From Shimia abyssi (GTDB taxonomy: Bacteria > Pseudomonadota > Alphaproteobacteria > Rhodobacterales > Rhodobacteraceae), in NCBI RefSeq assembly GCF_003014475.1, contig NZ_PYGJ01000001.1, positions 1 to 64,000 on the forward strand: DNA of 64,000 nt, in the 5' to 3' direction. A program made the position numbers and the translations under genes. The notes below the pieces were generated by a model, which made no database searches, had not been told where the DNA came from, and saw only the letters and a program-made list of their open reading frames with translations. Shown here in pieces: positions 35,621-44,660 of this stretch. Numbering within the stretch: the stretch's first letter is position 1; every line of letters begins with the position of its first letter.

Positions 35621-36802
35621 TTAGTCCGTTGTCACATCGTGACGATAGATCCAGTCAAACTGCCCCATCATCCGCCCTGGTGCCAATATGGATGCTGCGC
35701 GTAATCCAAAATGCGCCGCCATGCGGACCGGTGTAAAACTCAAATGATATTTCCAGGCATTTCCGGACGCCGCATCAACCACCCGCGCAACCCGGTCCTG
35801 ACGGCGCTGTTGATATTGCGCCAGCCCTGTGTTGATGTCGGGTGCCTTTGCCAACGCGTCGCCTAAAACCCACGCATCTTCCATCGCCATGACCGCGCCC
35901 TGCGCCATAAACGGCAGCGTTGGATGCGCCGCATCCCCCAATAGTGCTACATTGTCCTTTTGCCAGATCGGTGCCACCGGGTGGCGGAACAATCCCCATT
36001 GACGCACATCTGAAACCGCGTTCAGAACCGCGCGCGCCTGACCGCCGAAATCTGCAAACCGTGCGCGCAGTTTGTTCGGATCATCCGCAATATGCCATCC
36101 CTCTTCGACCCATGATTGCCGCTCTTGCACTGCCACCATGTTCACCAGCGCTCCGCCCCGCAACGGATAGGTCACGATATGGCGGCGCGGCCCCATATGC
36201 ACCTGCGCCACCGGACCGTGGTCCATCGTATTTGGCACGGTTGCGCGCCATGCAACCTGCCGGGTGAAGAACGGGGCCACCGTTCCATTCAGTGCAGACC
36301 GTGACTTCGAATGCAGCCCGTCCGCCCCTATTATCAATTGTGCCTTGGCCTCTGCGCCATTTGCCATTCGCGCAACCGGGCTTGATCCCGGCACCACTTC
36401 GGCAACCTTTTGCAACAACCGCACCTTCACGCCCGCATCGCGCGCTGCGCCAGCCAAAAGGTCAATCAAATCCGCGCGATGCACAAAATAGTATCGCGCA
36501 TCCTCCGGCATCAGCCCCAGATCCAACCGCGCCACCAGTTTGCCGCCCGCGTAGTCGCGCAACTCAACCGCCTCGGCCCGAACCGCGCGCGATGCCAGTT
36601 GATCCTCCAGCCCCAACGCGCGCAGCACCGCAACACCGTTTGGGCTCACCTGCAAACCGGCCCCCACTTCGGTAATCGCCTCGGCCTGTTCCAATATGGC
36701 CACGTCCCCGCCGCGCTGGCGCAAGGCGATCGCCGCTGTCAATCCGCCAATGCCAGCGCCCAGAATACGTATTTTCAAACCGTTCAAATCCATGTCGGCC
36801 AT
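35621..36802 (-). CDS. FAD-dependent monooxygenase (salicylate/UbiH-like)
   Basis: Encodes 393 residues from the ATG at 36802; the open frame continues upstream across the dksA terminator without family features. The FAD site is IRILGAGIGGLTAAIALRQRGGDVAILEQ, the DG motif is LIIGADGLHSKSR, and the second flavin motif is ALLGDAAHPTLPFMAQGAVMAMEDAWVLG. This is group A flavoprotein hydroxylase architecture; salicylate hydroxylase-like is the closest impression, substrate unknown. It is separated from dksA by a strong terminator, so it has its own promoter. Confidence 0.85.
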   Translation of the reverse strand: MADMDLNGLKIRILGAGIGGLTAAIALRQRGGDVAILEQAEAITEVGAGLQVSPNGVAVLRALGLEDQLASRAVRAEAVELRDYAGGKLVARLDLGLMPEDARYYFVHRADLIDLLAGAARDAGVKVRLLQKVAEVVPGSSPVARMANGAEAKAQLIIGADGLHSKSRSALNGTVAPFFTRQVAWRATVPNTMDHGPVAQVHMGPRRHIVTYPLRGGALVNMVAVQERQSWVEEGWHIADDPNKLRARFADFGGQARAVLNAVSDVRQWGLFRHPVAPIWQKDNVALLGDAAHPTLPFMAQGAVMAMEDAWVLGDALAKAPDINTGLAQYQQRRQDRVARVVDAASGNAWKYHLSFTPVRMAAHFGLRAASILAPGRMMGQFDWIYRHDVTTD

Positions 36803-36810
36803 ATGAAACG

Positions 36811-36837
36811 AAAAACGCCGGAGCAAAAGCCCCGGCG
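36811..36837 (-). terminator. Strong terminator behind dksA
   Basis: On the minus strand CGCCGGGGC, loop TTTT and GCTCCGGCG are followed by five T residues: a textbook intrinsic terminator 28 bases after the dksA stop and just before the monooxygenase start codon. Confidence 0.85.
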
Positions 36838-36864
36838 CTTCGATTTTCTCAAATGACCGCGAAA

Positions 36865-37287
36865 TCAGTCGTCGCGATGCACTTTTTCCCGGCGCTCGTG
36901 GCGCTCCTGCGCTTCGAGGCTCATGGTTGCAATGGGACGCGCGTCCAGACGTTTGAGTGAAATCGGCTCTCCCGTCACGTCGCAATATCCGTATTCACCC
37001 TCATCGATCCGGCGCAACGCCGCGTCGATCTTAAGCACCAGCTTGCGCTGGCGGTCGCGGGTGCGTAATTCAAGCGCCCGGTCCGTTTCTTCACTGGCGC
37101 GGTCGGCCACATCGGGGATATTGCGGGTACTGTCCTGCAACCCTTCGATCGTGTCGCGGCTTCCCGCCAACAGTTCGTCTCTCCAGTGAAGCAACTTGCG
37201 GCGGAAATATTCCACCTGTCGCTCATTCATGAACGGCTCGTCTTCTGCGGGACGGTAATCGTCGGGCAGGAAAGTTTCTGCTTTCAT
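36865..37287 (-). CDS. dksA: DksA-type RNA polymerase-binding regulator
   Basis: Encodes 140 residues from the ATG at 37287, which has a strong GAGGGAGC site; a longer start at 37341 is possible. DksA enters the polymerase secondary channel and works with ppGpp. The coiled coil and its tip (PDVADRASEETDRALEL, with Asp and Ala in the DxxDxA position) are intact. The zinc-finger region YGYCDVTGEPISLKRLDARP keeps only one of the four cysteines, so it probably does not bind zinc, as in other alphaproteobacterial versions. Confidence 0.88.
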   Translation of the reverse strand: MKAETFLPDDYRPAEDEPFMNERQVEYFRRKLLHWRDELLAGSRDTIEGLQDSTRNIPDVADRASEETDRALELRTRDRQRKLVLKIDAALRRIDEGEYGYCDVTGEPISLKRLDARPIATMSLEAQERHERREKVHRDD

Positions 37288-37486
37288 TTCTGCTCCCTCA
37301 TCGCGGCCAACGTCTCGTGGTGTAATAGTAACTTCAGACATCGAACCCCCCTTCTCTGGGCCTGCAAATACCCCTTTGATCAGGGATTGTCACTACCTCT
37401 TAACAGTGCATTGCGGACAAAATATGTTCAGGATAGGGTGCCGGGCGGAGCGAATAGAAAACAGGCAACCGGGCGGGGTTTTTTCC

Positions 37487-38326
37487 ATGAAATTCAATGG
37501 CACCAGCGATTACGTGGCAACCGAGGACCTGACAATTGCGGTCAACGCAGCCGTCACACTCGAGCGTCCTCTTCTGGTTAAGGGCGAACCTGGCACCGGA
37601 AAAACCGAACTTGCACGTCAGGTCGCATCGGCACTTGGCCTGCGCATGATCGAATGGAACGTCAAATCCACAACACGCGCCCAACAAGGTCTCTATGAGT
37701 ATGACGCCGTGTCCCGTCTGCGCGACAGTCAGCTGGGAGACGAACGTGTGTATGATATTGCAAACTACATAAAACGCGGAAAGCTTTGGGATGCGTTCGA
37801 CGCAGACGAAAAAGTCGTTCTACTGATCGATGAAATCGATAAGGCTGATATCGAGTTTCCCAATGATCTCTTGCAGGAACTCGATAAGATGGAGTTCCAC
37901 GTCTACGAGACCGGCGAAACCATTCGCGCCAAGCATCGCCCGATCATCATCATCACCTCTAACAATGAAAAAGAGCTGCCAGACGCATTTTTGCGTCGCT
38001 GTTTCTTTCACTATATCCGATTTCCTGACGCCGACACGATGAAACAGATTGTCGAAGTGCACCACCCCGGCATCAAGGACGCCTTACTGACAACGGCCCT
38101 GACCCAGTTTTATGAGATCCGCGACACTGCCGGGCTTAAGAAAAAGCCTTCCACGTCGGAAGTGATCGACTGGCTAAAGTTGCTGTTGGCCGAAGACCTC
38201 GATCCCGAGGATCTCAAGCGAGATGGTTCCAATGCCCTACCTAAATTGCATGGTGCGTTGCTAAAAAACGAACAGGACGTGCATTTGTTCGAACGTCTAG
38301 CCTTTATGGCGCGGTCCGGTCGTTAA
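37487..38326 (+). CDS. MoxR-family AAA ATPase
   Basis: Encodes 279 residues from the ATG at 37487; the frame is open for 37 more codons, which add nothing. Walker A GEPGTGKTEL, Walker B VVLLIDEIDKAD, sensor 1 IIIITSNNEKELPDAFLRRC and an arginine finger region are present. MoxR ATPases act as metal-insertion or complex-assembly chaperones, usually with a VWA protein. A CoxE-like VWA gene lies 3 kb downstream in the same direction and is the probable partner, although other genes have come between them. Confidence 0.88.
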   Translation: MKFNGTSDYVATEDLTIAVNAAVTLERPLLVKGEPGTGKTELARQVASALGLRMIEWNVKSTTRAQQGLYEYDAVSRLRDSQLGDERVYDIANYIKRGKLWDAFDADEKVVLLIDEIDKADIEFPNDLLQELDKMEFHVYETGETIRAKHRPIIIITSNNEKELPDAFLRRCFFHYIRFPDADTMKQIVEVHHPGIKDALLTTALTQFYEIRDTAGLKKKPSTSEVIDWLKLLLAEDLDPEDLKRDGSNALPKLHGALLKNEQDVHLFERLAFMARSGR

Positions 38327-38350
38327 CGTGACAAAGATCGGGGCGGCCAC

Positions 38351-39253
38351 ATGCTAAACGCTTTTGCCGACCCGATAATTCCAATCTTTGCGGTTCTGGT
38401 GCTTGGCTATGTTTTGGCTCGCAGCGGCGCGATGGAGATCGCACAGGCCAGTGCCATCAATCGCTTTGTTTTTTACTTGGCTGCACCTGCGCTTGTCTTT
38501 TCCGTTATCGCCTCCGCCCCGACCAGCGGTATAGACTGGGCGGTTGTGCGCCTTTACTTCGCCTGCGAAGTTATTGTTTATACTATTATTTTCTGTGTTG
38601 CACGGTTTGGCTTCTCGCGCCCGTTGGGCGAAGCCATTCTGCTAGGCATGGCCGCCGGGTTTTCCAACCACATCTTTTTTGTACTGCCCATATCCACTGA
38701 ACTTTATGGCCCCGACGCCGCGCTGCCATTCTCTGGAATCGTGATCGGGGATGCGATCATTTTTTGTTCCACCGTGTTTTTGGTTGAATTGTTTGGCACT
38801 GGCGCAGCCAATCCGGCCCGCGCGCTGCGATCTCTATCCCGCAATCCATTTGTGTACGCACCAGTTTTGGGTGTCGCTGCGTGGAATTTGCCAAATCTCG
38901 TGCCCTCCGGCATTCACACCTTCACCCATTTTGCCGGAGCCGCCGCCGCGCCGACCTCCCTCTTTGCGCTCGGGATTGTGTTGGCCGCGGCGCCACTGAA
39001 TCGGCTTGGCACAATGATGTGGATCCTCGTCGGAACCAAGCTCGCGCTTCAGCCTACATTGTTTAAACTTGGACAACAGGTTGTCACCTCCGAGGGGCTT
39101 TCTGCGCTGATCCCCTTTCTCATCGCAGCCGGTCCTTGCGGTGCGATGCCATTTGTTATTGCGACACAATATAATGTGCAGAGCGAAACCATCGCCAAGG
39201 CCATTCTGATCTCTACTTTACTCTCCGTATTGTCACTCGCAGTTCTGACCTGA
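38351..39253 (+). CDS. AEC-family permease (auxin efflux carrier type)
   Basis: Encodes 300 residues with about ten transmembrane helices. The family pattern shows in the start (DPIIPIFAVLVLGYVLARSG), the central short helix with LLGMAAGFSNHIFFVLPIS and the ending ATQYNVQSETIAKAILISTLLSVLSLAV. Members export or import small organic anions; the substrate is not known. It follows moxR after 24 bases in the same direction. Confidence 0.82.
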   Translation: MLNAFADPIIPIFAVLVLGYVLARSGAMEIAQASAINRFVFYLAAPALVFSVIASAPTSGIDWAVVRLYFACEVIVYTIIFCVARFGFSRPLGEAILLGMAAGFSNHIFFVLPISTELYGPDAALPFSGIVIGDAIIFCSTVFLVELFGTGAANPARALRSLSRNPFVYAPVLGVAAWNLPNLVPSGIHTFTHFAGAAAAPTSLFALGIVLAAAPLNRLGTMMWILVGTKLALQPTLFKLGQQVVTSEGLSALIPFLIAAGPCGAMPFVIATQYNVQSETIAKAILISTLLSVLSLAVLT

Positions 39254-39374
39254 CAGGAACGTACCCAACAACCGCCGCGCGAAAGCCGAAAGCGCTTCAC
39301 ATTCTTGCCCCAGCCCCGTCTTATGGTACCCTCAACAAACAATTAGTGATCGCAGCGAGCAGGACATTCCATTA

Positions 39375-39830
39375 ATGGCAACCGCCAAAACCCCAACGAT
39401 CCGCGCGCTGCGCTCCTCTGATGAGGCAGACTGGCGTCACCTATGGACTGCCTATTTGCAATTTTATGAAACATCTGTGCCAGAAGAGGTTTACCAATCC
39501 ACCTGGGCGCGCCTTTTGGGCGACGATCCCCAAGACTTTTCCTGCCTGGTTGCAGAACAGGATGGGCACCTAGTTGGCTTTACACATTACATGTTCCATC
39601 GCCACGCGTGGAAAGTTGAAAATGTCTGTTATTTGCAAGACTTGTATGCCGATCCTAATGTGCGCGGAACCGGCATAGGCCGCCGACTGATCGAAGCTGT
39701 CTATGCTGCGGCAGACGCTGCTGGCGCTCCATCAGTCTATTGGCTCACACAAGATTTTAACACCACCGCCCGCCAGCTTTACGATCGCGTGGGCAAATTG
39801 ACACCTTTTATTCGGTATAATCGCCCGTGA
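39375..39830 (+). CDS. GNAT-family N-acetyltransferase
   Basis: Encodes 151 residues. Acetyl-CoA binding motif A is LYADPNVRGTGIGRRLIEAVYAAAD, and the final YWLTQDFNTTARQLYDRVGK is typical for small-molecule or amino-group acetylating members. Substrate unknown. Its stop TGA overlaps the GTG start of the next gene (GTGA), so the two are translationally coupled. Confidence 0.85.
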   Translation: MATAKTPTIRALRSSDEADWRHLWTAYLQFYETSVPEEVYQSTWARLLGDDPQDFSCLVAEQDGHLVGFTHYMFHRHAWKVENVCYLQDLYADPNVRGTGIGRRLIEAVYAAADAAGAPSVYWLTQDFNTTARQLYDRVGKLTPFIRYNRP

Positions 39831-41191
39831 AATTTCGTTTTGTTATTCCAGTTCTTGTTGCCTTGGGCGCCTGCGCCCCGTCGGGTCAAATAGACACGCC
39901 CACCCGCGCGGCTGTTGCTGATTCCACGCTTCCACCGATGAAGAGCTTTGCCACACCGCGCCCCATTCCGGCCTCCCGATCCAACCGGGACATTGCCCGC
40001 GATTTTCTTGACTTGGCGTTTGAGCTTGAAAGCGGGCGCGAACTCACCATCTTGACCCGCTTTGAAGGCCCGATCACTGTTCGCGTCACCGGTAAAACAC
40101 CCACCGGGCTGATGCCTGACCTCAATCGCCTGATCACACGTTTGCGCAACGAGGCGCGGATCGACATTCGGCTGGTCAATGACCGCAACGCCAACATCAC
40201 GATCCAAACCGTGTCTCGCCGCGACATCCGACGCGCTCTGCCACAAGCCGCGTGTTTTGTTGTGCCCAACATATCGAACTTGTCGCAATACAAATCCGCG
40301 CGCCGCAAGGCCCAGACCAACTGGGCTCTCTTGGAATCCCGCGAAAAGCTGGCGATATTCCTGCCAAATGACACCAGCCCCCAAGAGGCGCGCGATTGCC
40401 TTCATGAAGAGTTGGCACAGGCGCTCGGCCCGCTGAACGATCTCTACCGCCTGCCCGACAGCGTTTTCAATGATGACAATATTCATGCGGTGCTTACTGG
40501 ATTCGATATGACCATCCTGCGCGCGTTTTACGATCCCGCGCTGCATACCGGCATGACACGTGATCAGGTTGCGGCACAGCTTCCCGCGATCCTTTCCCGT
40601 ATCAACCCGCAGGGCCAAAACATCCCTTCGCGGCCATTGCGCTCAACGCCGCGTTCGTGGATTGATGCTGTACAAACGGCCCTCGGCCCCGGCACCACGC
40701 CTGCTGGACGCCGTATTGCCGCGCGTCAAGCTCTCGACATTGCCCAATCCGAAGGATGGCAGGATCACCGCCTTGGATTCTCGCATTACGCCATGGGCCG
40801 CTTGTCGCAAGGTCAGGATATCAACACCGCGCATACCCATTTCCTACAGGCAGACCGCGCCTATGCCACCGTATCGCAATTCGGCCCGCACCGCGCGTTT
40901 GTTGCAACCCAGCTTTCGGCCCACGCCATCTCCGCAGGTCGCAGCCAAGAAGCGCTGGAACGCATCAACCCACAACTCGCCCCCGCCGCTCAGTTTGAAA
41001 ACGCTGCGCTTTTGTCCACTCTTATGCTGCTGCGCGCCGAAGCACTGGAACTTTCAGGCAAACACCAAGAGGCGGCAAATGTGCGTCTGGACAGTTTGGG
41101 CTGGGCGCGATACGGATTTGGTCCGGACTGGGCAGTGCGCTCCAAATTGCGCGAAATCGCCTCGCTCAGCCCGATCAAGGGGAGCTTCTGA
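39827..41191 (+). CDS. DUF2927 lipoprotein
   Basis: Encodes 454 residues from a GTG that overlaps the preceding stop. A lipobox ALGAC places the acylated Cys near residue 15, so it is membrane-anchored on the periplasmic side. The DUF2927 signature CLHEELAQALGPLNDLYRLPDSVFNDDN lies near residues 188-215 and has a metalloprotease-like HEE, though function is unproven. The second half (from about 330) looks like TPR-type helices (RLGFSHYAMGRLSQGQDINTA, ALLSTLMLLRAEALELSGKHQEA). It may be a cell-envelope protein linked to the following membrane and VWA genes. Confidence 0.78.
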   Translation: MKFRFVIPVLVALGACAPSGQIDTPTRAAVADSTLPPMKSFATPRPIPASRSNRDIARDFLDLAFELESGRELTILTRFEGPITVRVTGKTPTGLMPDLNRLITRLRNEARIDIRLVNDRNANITIQTVSRRDIRRALPQAACFVVPNISNLSQYKSARRKAQTNWALLESREKLAIFLPNDTSPQEARDCLHEELAQALGPLNDLYRLPDSVFNDDNIHAVLTGFDMTILRAFYDPALHTGMTRDQVAAQLPAILSRINPQGQNIPSRPLRSTPRSWIDAVQTALGPGTTPAGRRIAARQALDIAQSEGWQDHRLGFSHYAMGRLSQGQDINTAHTHFLQADRAYATVSQFGPHRAFVATQLSAHAISAGRSQEALERINPQLAPAAQFENAALLSTLMLLRAEALELSGKHQEAANVRLDSLGWARYGFGPDWAVRSKLREIASLSPIKGSF

Positions 41192-41197
41192 CGCATC

Positions 41198-41365
41198 ATG
41201 TTTGTCATTATCGGTATCGTTCTGGGCGTCATCATCGGCGGCGGGCTGGCCAAGAAACGTGGCGGGAAACGCCTCGATATCCTGCAATATGCCGCCGTTT
41301 ACGCGATTGCTTTTGCCATTATTGGTATGTTCGTCACAATCTTCATCCACCGCATGAGCATGTAA
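41198..41365 (+). CDS. Small two-helix membrane protein
   Basis: A 55-codon frame (MFVIIGIVLGVIIGGGLAKK to IHRMSM) sits seven bases behind the DUF2927 gene and four bases before the VWA gene. It has two hydrophobic helices joined by a basic loop (KKRGGKRLD), a clear topology signal with the loop in the cytoplasm. Tight spacing on both sides supports it as a real operon member, perhaps an assembly factor for the VWA/MoxR machinery. No family recognised. Confidence 0.65.
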   Translation: MFVIIGIVLGVIIGGGLAKKRGGKRLDILQYAAVYAIAFAIIGMFVTIFIHRMSM

Positions 41366-41369
41366 CCCT

Positions 41370-42554
41370 ATGTTCCTGAGGTTTTTCGATAATTTGCGAT
41401 CCAGCGGTGTTCCCGTCTCGCTGCGCGAATTCCTCGGATTTCTACAGGGCCTGCGCGCTGGCCTCGCCACTTATGATGTAGAGGCGTTTTACTACCTCGC
41501 CCGCACCATCATGGTCAAAGACGAGCGTAACATAGACAAGTTCGACCGCGCCTTTGCCTCAACCTTCGAAGGGCTGGGCAACATTTCCATAGAAGAGGTT
41601 CTTGAGGCCGTCGACATCCCCGAAGAGTGGATTCGCAAGATGGCTGAGAAACATCTCTCCCCCGAAGAGATGGCCGAAATTGAAAGCCTCGGTGGCTTTG
41701 ACAAACTAATGGAAACCCTCAAGGAGCGGCTCAAGGATCAGGAAGGCCGCCATCAGGGTGGCAATAAATGGATTGGCACCGCTGGGACGTCACCCTTTGG
41801 GGCCTACGGCTACAATCCCGAAGGGGTGCGCATCGGCCAAAAGGAAAGCCGCCACCAACGCGCGGTCAAGGTTTGGGACAAGCGTGAATTCAAAAATTTT
41901 GACGACACAGTCGAGCTCGGCACCCGCAATATCAAAGTCGCACTCAAACGTCTGCGCAGCTGGGCCCGCGAAGGGGCCGCAGAAGAGTTAGACCTGAACG
42001 GCACCATCCGCGCCACCGCTGAAAACGGGTATCTTGACGTCAAAACCCGCCCCGAGCGCCACAACGCGGTCAAGGTTCTGTTGTTCCTGGATGTGGGCGG
42101 TTCGATGGACCCTTACATAAAGGTTGTCCAAGAACTGTTCTCCGCCGCCCGGGCTGAGTTCAAGCATCTGGAATATTATTATTTTCACAACTGCCTGTAC
42201 GAAGGTGTCTGGCGCGACAATCGCCGCCGGTGGAACGCGCAAACCCCAACACACGAGGTCTTGCGGACTTATGGCCCTGATTATAAATGCATTTTCGTTG
42301 GCGACGCCTCCATGTCACCTTACGAGGTTGCCTATCCGGGTGGCGCCAACGAGCACTGGAATGCCGAAGCTGGTCAAGTCTGGCTGGAACGCGCTCGCGA
42401 ACAATGGGGCTCCAACCTCTGGATCAACCCCATCCCGGAACGGCATTGGCAATACACACAATCCATCAATATGATCCGTGAGATTTTTGAGAACCGTATG
42501 GTCCCCATGACCCTAGAGGGGCTCGAACGCGGTATGCGGGAATTGACCCGCTAA
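41370..42554 (+). CDS. CoxE-like VWA-domain protein
   Basis: Encodes 394 residues. The N-terminal half (FFDNLRSSGVPVSLREFLGFLQGLRAGL) and the C-terminal VWA domain starting at VKVLLFLDVGGSMDPYIK match the CoxE/YeaD group that works with MoxR ATPases. The MIDAS motif is altered from DxSxS to DVGGS, so metal binding may be changed. It closes the rightward run that starts with moxR at 37487. The role is probably maturation of an enzyme or surface complex; the client is unknown. Confidence 0.85.
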   Translation: MFLRFFDNLRSSGVPVSLREFLGFLQGLRAGLATYDVEAFYYLARTIMVKDERNIDKFDRAFASTFEGLGNISIEEVLEAVDIPEEWIRKMAEKHLSPEEMAEIESLGGFDKLMETLKERLKDQEGRHQGGNKWIGTAGTSPFGAYGYNPEGVRIGQKESRHQRAVKVWDKREFKNFDDTVELGTRNIKVALKRLRSWAREGAAEELDLNGTIRATAENGYLDVKTRPERHNAVKVLLFLDVGGSMDPYIKVVQELFSAARAEFKHLEYYYFHNCLYEGVWRDNRRRWNAQTPTHEVLRTYGPDYKCIFVGDASMSPYEVAYPGGANEHWNAEAGQVWLERAREQWGSNLWINPIPERHWQYTQSINMIREIFENRMVPMTLEGLERGMRELTR

Positions 42555-42672
42555 ACCGCCATTCGCTGTGGCTGATACATTAATAAAGTCCACGTATGCC
42601 AAGCATTACGGCCATGGTACTGCGCGCCCTATCCCAACTCCGCCAAAAAATAGAATCTAGAAAACTACGTCC

Positions 42673-42688
42673 TTTTGTTGCGACAAAA
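42673..42688. promoter_or_regulatory. Palindrome upstream of the BCCT gene
   Basis: TTTTGT-TGCG-ACAAAA is a perfect 6-base inverted repeat with a four-base centre, 78 bases ahead of the transporter start. TTGT...ACAA palindromes are common operator shapes for GntR- and TetR-type repressors. The binding protein is unknown. Confidence 0.3.
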
Positions 42689-42765
42689 AAGCTATCTTTT
42701 GCAAAACTGATACCGCAGGCTGGCTCATGAACTAAATTTTGCGCGCGAAACGGGATGAAAAGATA

Positions 42766-44469
42766 ATGAAACCACCATTAACTGATTTACCAATTCCAAC
42801 TGCCGACAAAGGGTTTTACAGCGGTTTCAGCGTCAATGTGACCGTTGTGTCCAAAATAATTATCAGCGTTCTGGTCGTATGGTGCATCTTTTGGCCGGTG
42901 CAGGCAGGGGCAACTTTAGGGGCATGGAACAGCGTCATTCTGAACAATTTCGCGGCATGGTACATCTGGGTTGTAGCGCTGTTTGTCATTGTCTGTTTGG
43001 GGCTTGCGGCGTGGCCACCTGGTGGGCGCATTCTATTGGGCAAGCCGGGCGACAGGCCCGAGTTTTCAAACTTTTCGTGGTTTTCGATGATGTTTGGCGC
43101 CGGGATTGGCGTCGGTATGCTCACATGGGCGGTTGCCGAACCGGTTGCGCATTTTCAAAATAATCCGAGCGTCATTCAGGGCCTGACGACCGGCGGCAGT
43201 GCCGACAATATTCGCACTGCTTATGTCTGGTCATTCCTGCATTGGGGTGTCGGCGCATGGGCGTGTTACGCCATTATCGGTCTGGCTCTTGCATTTTTTG
43301 CCTATCGGCGCGGTTTGCCGCTCACGATCCGTTCGGCGCTGACGCCGCTGTTTGGCAAAGCGCTTTCCGGTACATTGGGACACATCATTGATATCGTTGC
43401 CGTGGTCGCAACCATCCTGGGCGTTGCGCAAACACTCGGATTTGGTGTGGATCAGTTTGTTGCGGGCCTGACACGTATTGGTATTGGCGGGCTGGTACAC
43501 CCAGACGGCGCAACAGACGCAGCCGGTGCAAGCATTGCCGGGTCCGTGAACTTTATCGGCATCATTGTGGCGTTGGCCTTCATTATGGGTGCCTCAACAC
43601 TCTCCGCCCTCTCTGGCGTCGGTAAAGGTATCAAATGGCTATCCAACATTAACATGGTACTTTCCATTGTTCTGTTGGGATTTTTCATCCTGTTTGGCGC
43701 GACGTGGTTCGGCGCAACAGCTCTGGTTGTGGGCTTGTTCGATTACCTTCTTGCGCTGCCCTACCTTAGCTTTAACGTCTACCGCTCTGATGGTGTCGAA
43801 GGCTCCGAAGCTTTCCTTCTAGCGCAATGGCAGGGCTGGTGGCCGGTGTTCTATTGGGCTTGGTGGATTGCGTTTGCCCCGTTTGTTGGCCTGTTTCTGG
43901 CGCGTATTTCCAAGGGTCGTACAATCCGCGAATTTGTTCTGGGCGCCATGCTTGTGCCGGGTCTGATGTGCTGTGTCTGGTTCTCTTGGGCCGGCGGCAC
44001 AGCGATCGACCTCGAACTCAATGGCGGCGCAAGCGGTGTCATCTTTGATGCGGCCAATGGTGATAAAATCTTTGCAATGACCGAATTCATGCTCGCGCCA
44101 ATTGCACAGGCGCTAGCGTGGGGCATGGCGGTGCTGATCGTCGTCTTGCTAATGACATTTCTTGTCACATCTGCGGACTCTGCCGTGTTGATCGTGAACA
44201 CGATTAATGCTGCTGGCGACGAAGGCCCCAAGGCACGGCCCCACATCCTCTTCTGGGGTGCCGCGCTTGCGCTTGTTGTCGGGGGCTTGTTGCTGTCAGG
44301 CGGCACCAGCGCCATTCAGACCGCGATGGTGATTGGCGCGCTCCCATTTTCGCTGGTTATGGTGCTGATGTGCTTTGCGCTTATCAAGGCCATCTACAAT
44401 GACGTACGACGCGAGGCTAAGGGTGTGCCAACCACCTACGATGAAATCGCGGGCGAAGCGACAACCTGA
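42766..44469 (+). CDS. BCCT-family betaine/choline/carnitine transporter
   Basis: Encodes 567 residues from the ATG at 42766 (a TTG nine codons earlier is also in frame). Twelve transmembrane helices are expected. Family motifs are MFGAGIGVGMLTWAVAEP (glycine-rich helix) and the aromatic substrate region with FYWAWWIAFAPFVGLFLARISKGRTIREFVLG. It imports quaternary or sulfonium compounds such as glycine betaine or DMSP with sodium or protons. It stands alone between a palindrome and a terminator. Confidence 0.9.
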   Translation: MKPPLTDLPIPTADKGFYSGFSVNVTVVSKIIISVLVVWCIFWPVQAGATLGAWNSVILNNFAAWYIWVVALFVIVCLGLAAWPPGGRILLGKPGDRPEFSNFSWFSMMFGAGIGVGMLTWAVAEPVAHFQNNPSVIQGLTTGGSADNIRTAYVWSFLHWGVGAWACYAIIGLALAFFAYRRGLPLTIRSALTPLFGKALSGTLGHIIDIVAVVATILGVAQTLGFGVDQFVAGLTRIGIGGLVHPDGATDAAGASIAGSVNFIGIIVALAFIMGASTLSALSGVGKGIKWLSNINMVLSIVLLGFFILFGATWFGATALVVGLFDYLLALPYLSFNVYRSDGVEGSEAFLLAQWQGWWPVFYWAWWIAFAPFVGLFLARISKGRTIREFVLGAMLVPGLMCCVWFSWAGGTAIDLELNGGASGVIFDAANGDKIFAMTEFMLAPIAQALAWGMAVLIVVLLMTFLVTSADSAVLIVNTINAAGDEGPKARPHILFWGAALALVVGGLLLSGGTSAIQTAMVIGALPFSLVMVLMCFALIKAIYNDVRREAKGVPTTYDEIAGEATT

Positions 44470-44492
44470 GCTGAGCCTGCACTCAAAAACAA

Positions 44493-44526
44493 ACGCCCTG
44501 TCGCTATACGCGTCAGGGCGTTTTTC
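44493..44526 (+). terminator. Rho-independent terminator behind the BCCT gene
   Basis: ACGCCCTG (44493-44500) pairs with CAGGGCGT (44514-44521) and is followed by a T run. The stem lies 23 bases after the stop and can also work weakly on the other strand. Confidence 0.8.
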
Positions 44527-44660
44527 GTTGTAAGAAAAATGATCACACGATCATCACCAGCCAATAGTCGCCCAAATACTTCTTTCTCACGTCGCGCCAA
44601 ATTCGCGCTTGCCCATTCGGACGCCTTCCGCTCTCCTGCTCGCATTCAACGGAGATGCCA

